Of a stretch of 64,000 nt of DNA, positions 62,727-64,000 are shown piece after piece (within the stretch, counting starts at the first letter, position 1; every line of letters begins with the position of its first letter). The notes beneath the pieces are model-generated. The model saw only the letters and a list, made by a program, of their open reading frames with translations. It was not told where the DNA came from and searched no databases. The position numbers were made by a program, and so were the translations under genes. The stretch covers positions 1-64,000 of the forward strand of contig NZ_JAFIDN010000005.1 of assembly GCF_017921895.1 (NCBI RefSeq), given 5' to 3'. The stretch comes from Natronogracilivirga saccharolytica. GTDB lineage: Bacteria; Bacteroidota; Rhodothermia; Balneolales; Natronogracilivirgulaceae.

Positions 62727-62805
62727 CCATGATGCTCGTAAAGCAACCATGATGGTCATAAAGCAACCATGATGGTCATAAAGCAACCATGATGCTCGTC
62801 ACGTA
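62706..62805 (+). repeat. 20-bp tandem repeat x5 on a gene's last codons
   Basis: ACCATGATGCTCGTCAAGTA begins at 62706 and includes the last residues (TMMLVK) and stop (62724-62726). Four further units start at 62726, 62746, 62766 and 62786, differing at a few bases. Units 3 and 4 are identical. Confidence 0.93.
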
Positions 62806-62896
62806 ACTTGAAGGCCCGTTCATAGCGACCGATTAAATAGCAAAACGGATAATAAATACACGTTTGACTATATCTGTAGCATTGCGTATCGTAAAT

Positions 62897-62912
62897 ATTA
62901 AGATTTCTTAAT
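62897..62912. promoter_or_regulatory. 16-bp near-palindrome, copy 4
   Basis: ATTAAGATTTCTTAAT, 46 bp before the start of the last gene. A further CTTAAT follows at once (62914-62922). It fits the family of copies at 11892, 14218 and 14751, but lies closer to its gene. Confidence 0.45.
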
Positions 62913-62958
62913 CTTCTTAATCATCTACGACACTATTACACATCTCAAGGCTATTGGT

Positions 62959-64000
62959 ATGGAATATCGTGATACGACTGCCCTTTTGCGCAAATTTGTA
63001 CGGTTTTTCTGCATCCTGACCATCATTCTGCTCGCCGGCTCCCTGGTATCCCGGGCTCAGGTTTTCACCCACGACAGTGGTCCGCTTAACGATCCGGACA
63101 GCTGGTCGGGCGACCCCCAAAACTTCACCGATGACGGACAAACGTTCATCATTGAAGGTGAAGCCGCCACAGATGATGACTGGTTACTTTCCGGCGCCGG
63201 AACCCGCCTCATTATCGACACTGATGCTGATATCACCTTCCCGGCCGGCAATACCGTTACCTTCGACGGCATCACCATCGAATTCGGCGATCAGGCTGGC
63301 GGCACCCTGATTGCCAACAGCGATATTGTCGTGCAAAACGGCACAGAATGGGGGTATGAGCAACCCGAAGACGTCTGGTCCCTCATTTTCTGGCAGGATG
63401 GCAGCCAGTCCGTCACCGCCGGTGACCAGTCCGAATTCATGGCCTTTGATATTCAGGCGGATGCCACAGAGGGCACATTTGACCTCCTCGCACATGATGC
63501 CCCGACCGTCGTATTGCACGCACTGAACAACCTCGATCTGGATTTTACAGACAACGCCCTGTTCCGCGACAACGGAAATACAATCATGGCCGGCAGAAAT
63601 ATCTCACTTGACGGCGCTGCCGACTCCTACCAGCTCGCCGGAACGCTCACCCATCAGGTCTCCGGTGCAAGTGCCGATTATATTGCGGTCGCACCGCAGC
63701 TGAACAACCTTAATCTCATCGCACGGGGTGACGCCAATCCGCGTTTCCGGTCCGCGCAGAACCACGCCCGGGAAATATCCGTCAACGGTAATTTCACGGC
63801 TGATATCGAGAGCAGCTCTGACCTGGAATTCAACGATGTGGAACTGATCATCGGCGGCAACTTAACCCTGGACCATCACCGGCCCGAAGAATCGCCCGGG
63901 CAGGGCATTGCCGACTTCAGCGACGCAATTATTACAGTCGACAACGACCTGTACCTGAATGTATCCGGCCAGGAAGAAAGTCAGACGGCAGGCATCCTTG
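62959..64000 (+). CDS. Secreted beta-structured protein, N-terminal part (runs off window)
   Basis: An open frame of 347 codons from ATG 62959 (MEYRDTTALLRKF) to the window end without a stop. A signal peptide (FCILTIILLAGSLVSRAQVF) is cut before VFTHDSGPLNDPDSWSGDPQ. The rest is rich in Asp, Asn, Thr and Gly with alternating hydrophobics (LIIDTDADITFPAGNTVTFD, LNNLDLDFTDNALF), a pattern of beta-helix or adhesin-like surface proteins. It follows the beta-helix gene in the same direction. A T9SS domain is expected at its end beyond the window, but this is only inferred. Overlapping minus-strand frames are shadows. Confidence 0.8.
   Translation, partial: MEYRDTTALLRKFVRFFCILTIILLAGSLVSRAQVFTHDSGPLNDPDSWSGDPQNFTDDGQTFIIEGEAATDDDWLLSGAGTRLIIDTDADITFPAGNTVTFDGITIEFGDQAGGTLIANSDIVVQNGTEWGYEQPEDVWSLIFWQDGSQSVTAGDQSEFMAFDIQADATEGTFDLLAHDAPTVVLHALNNLDLDFTDNALFRDNGNTIMAGRNISLDGAADSYQLAGTLTHQVSGASADYIAVAPQLNNLNLIARGDANPRFRSAQNHAREISVNGNFTADIESSSDLEFNDVELIIGGNLTLDHHRPEESPGQGIADFSDAIITVDNDLYLNVSGQEESQTAGIL

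Noticed and set aside
62706-62805. CRISPR array or VNTR inside a gene
   Set aside because: No spacers; only the first unit is translated.
1-64000. tRNA or rRNA genes
   Set aside because: I scanned the gaps for the T-loop pattern and cloverleaf arms and found none; a covariance-model search would settle it.

Overview
The window reads as chromosomal DNA of a Bacteroidota/Balneolota/Rhodothermota-type bacterium. Supporting signs are the C-terminal secretion (T9SS type A) domains with a YPNPFNP motif on two secreted proteins, an ECF sigma factor / FecR / STN-domain set, a GH3-family acyl-adenylating enzyme, a LuxC/LuxE-like pair, a CrtC-like carotenoid hydratase, few Shine-Dalgarno-like sites and frequent ATGA gene overlaps. 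The proteins are acidic and there is an NhaC-type Na+/H+ antiporter, which would suit a salty or alkaline habitat (inference). Most of the window is GC-rich. About 1-7,560 is clearly AT-richer and is a patchwork of insertion sequences and surface-polysaccharide genes.

Layout. 1-6,010: insertion-sequence graveyard. An IS1380-like transposase is split by an IS3 element, followed by an intact IS4 element with 18-bp inverted repeats and a 9-bp target duplication, a TagD-like cytidylyltransferase, and an IS5 / IS30 / IS1595 / IS5 pile-up. 6,028-11,341 (minus): exopolysaccharide locus with flippase, SLBB export protein, Wzz/tyrosine-kinase protein and a winged-helix/nucleotidyltransferase-like regulator. 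12,121-17,202: NhaC antiporter, a deleted glycoside-hydrolase-like pseudogene, two tandem paralogous small zinc-ribbon-like proteins, a metallophosphoesterase, a dead antitoxin and a UPF0175/DUF3368 toxin-antitoxin pair. 17,662-27,869: a cohesin+dockerin T9SS protein, an HWE/HisKA_2 histidine kinase, an acyltransferase convergent with a CrtC-like gene, an SGNH lipoprotein and a FadL porin. 28,085-31,110: O-methyltransferase, stand-alone STN protein, FecR anti-sigma and ECF sigma. 31,379-42,853: maf-TPR-secreted glutamine-amidotransferase-like operon, mazG, an RraB-like gene, gltA, GH3 protein and leuS. 43,160-51,843 (minus): gatB-lipoprotein-tpiA-purD overlapping operon, orphan antitoxin, beta-propeller protein, luxE-like and luxC-like genes. 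52,077-55,911 (minus): rhodanese lipoprotein, agmatine deiminase, succinate-semialdehyde dehydrogenase, esterase. 56,153-64,000 (plus): an S9 peptidase fused to a formylglycine-generating-enzyme domain, a parallel beta-helix T9SS protein and the start of another secreted protein that runs off the window.

Two patterns cut across the genes. First, several genes end inside short tandem repeats whose first copy contains the stop codon: 17 bp x6 between the GH3 gene and leuS, 19-20 bp x5 between the acyltransferase and crtC, 20 bp x5 after the beta-helix gene, 16 bp x2 and 10 bp x3 around 35.4 kb, and a dispersed duplicate after the cohesin gene. Conserved enzymes also carry low-complexity internal inserts (LuxC, LuxE, AguA, CrtC), so the genome appears prone to short-repeat expansion. 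Second, a 16-bp near-palindrome, ATTARRATTTNTTAAT, occurs in four intergenic regions ahead of unrelated genes and may be a regulatory site. I found no tRNA, rRNA, CRISPR array or prophage.
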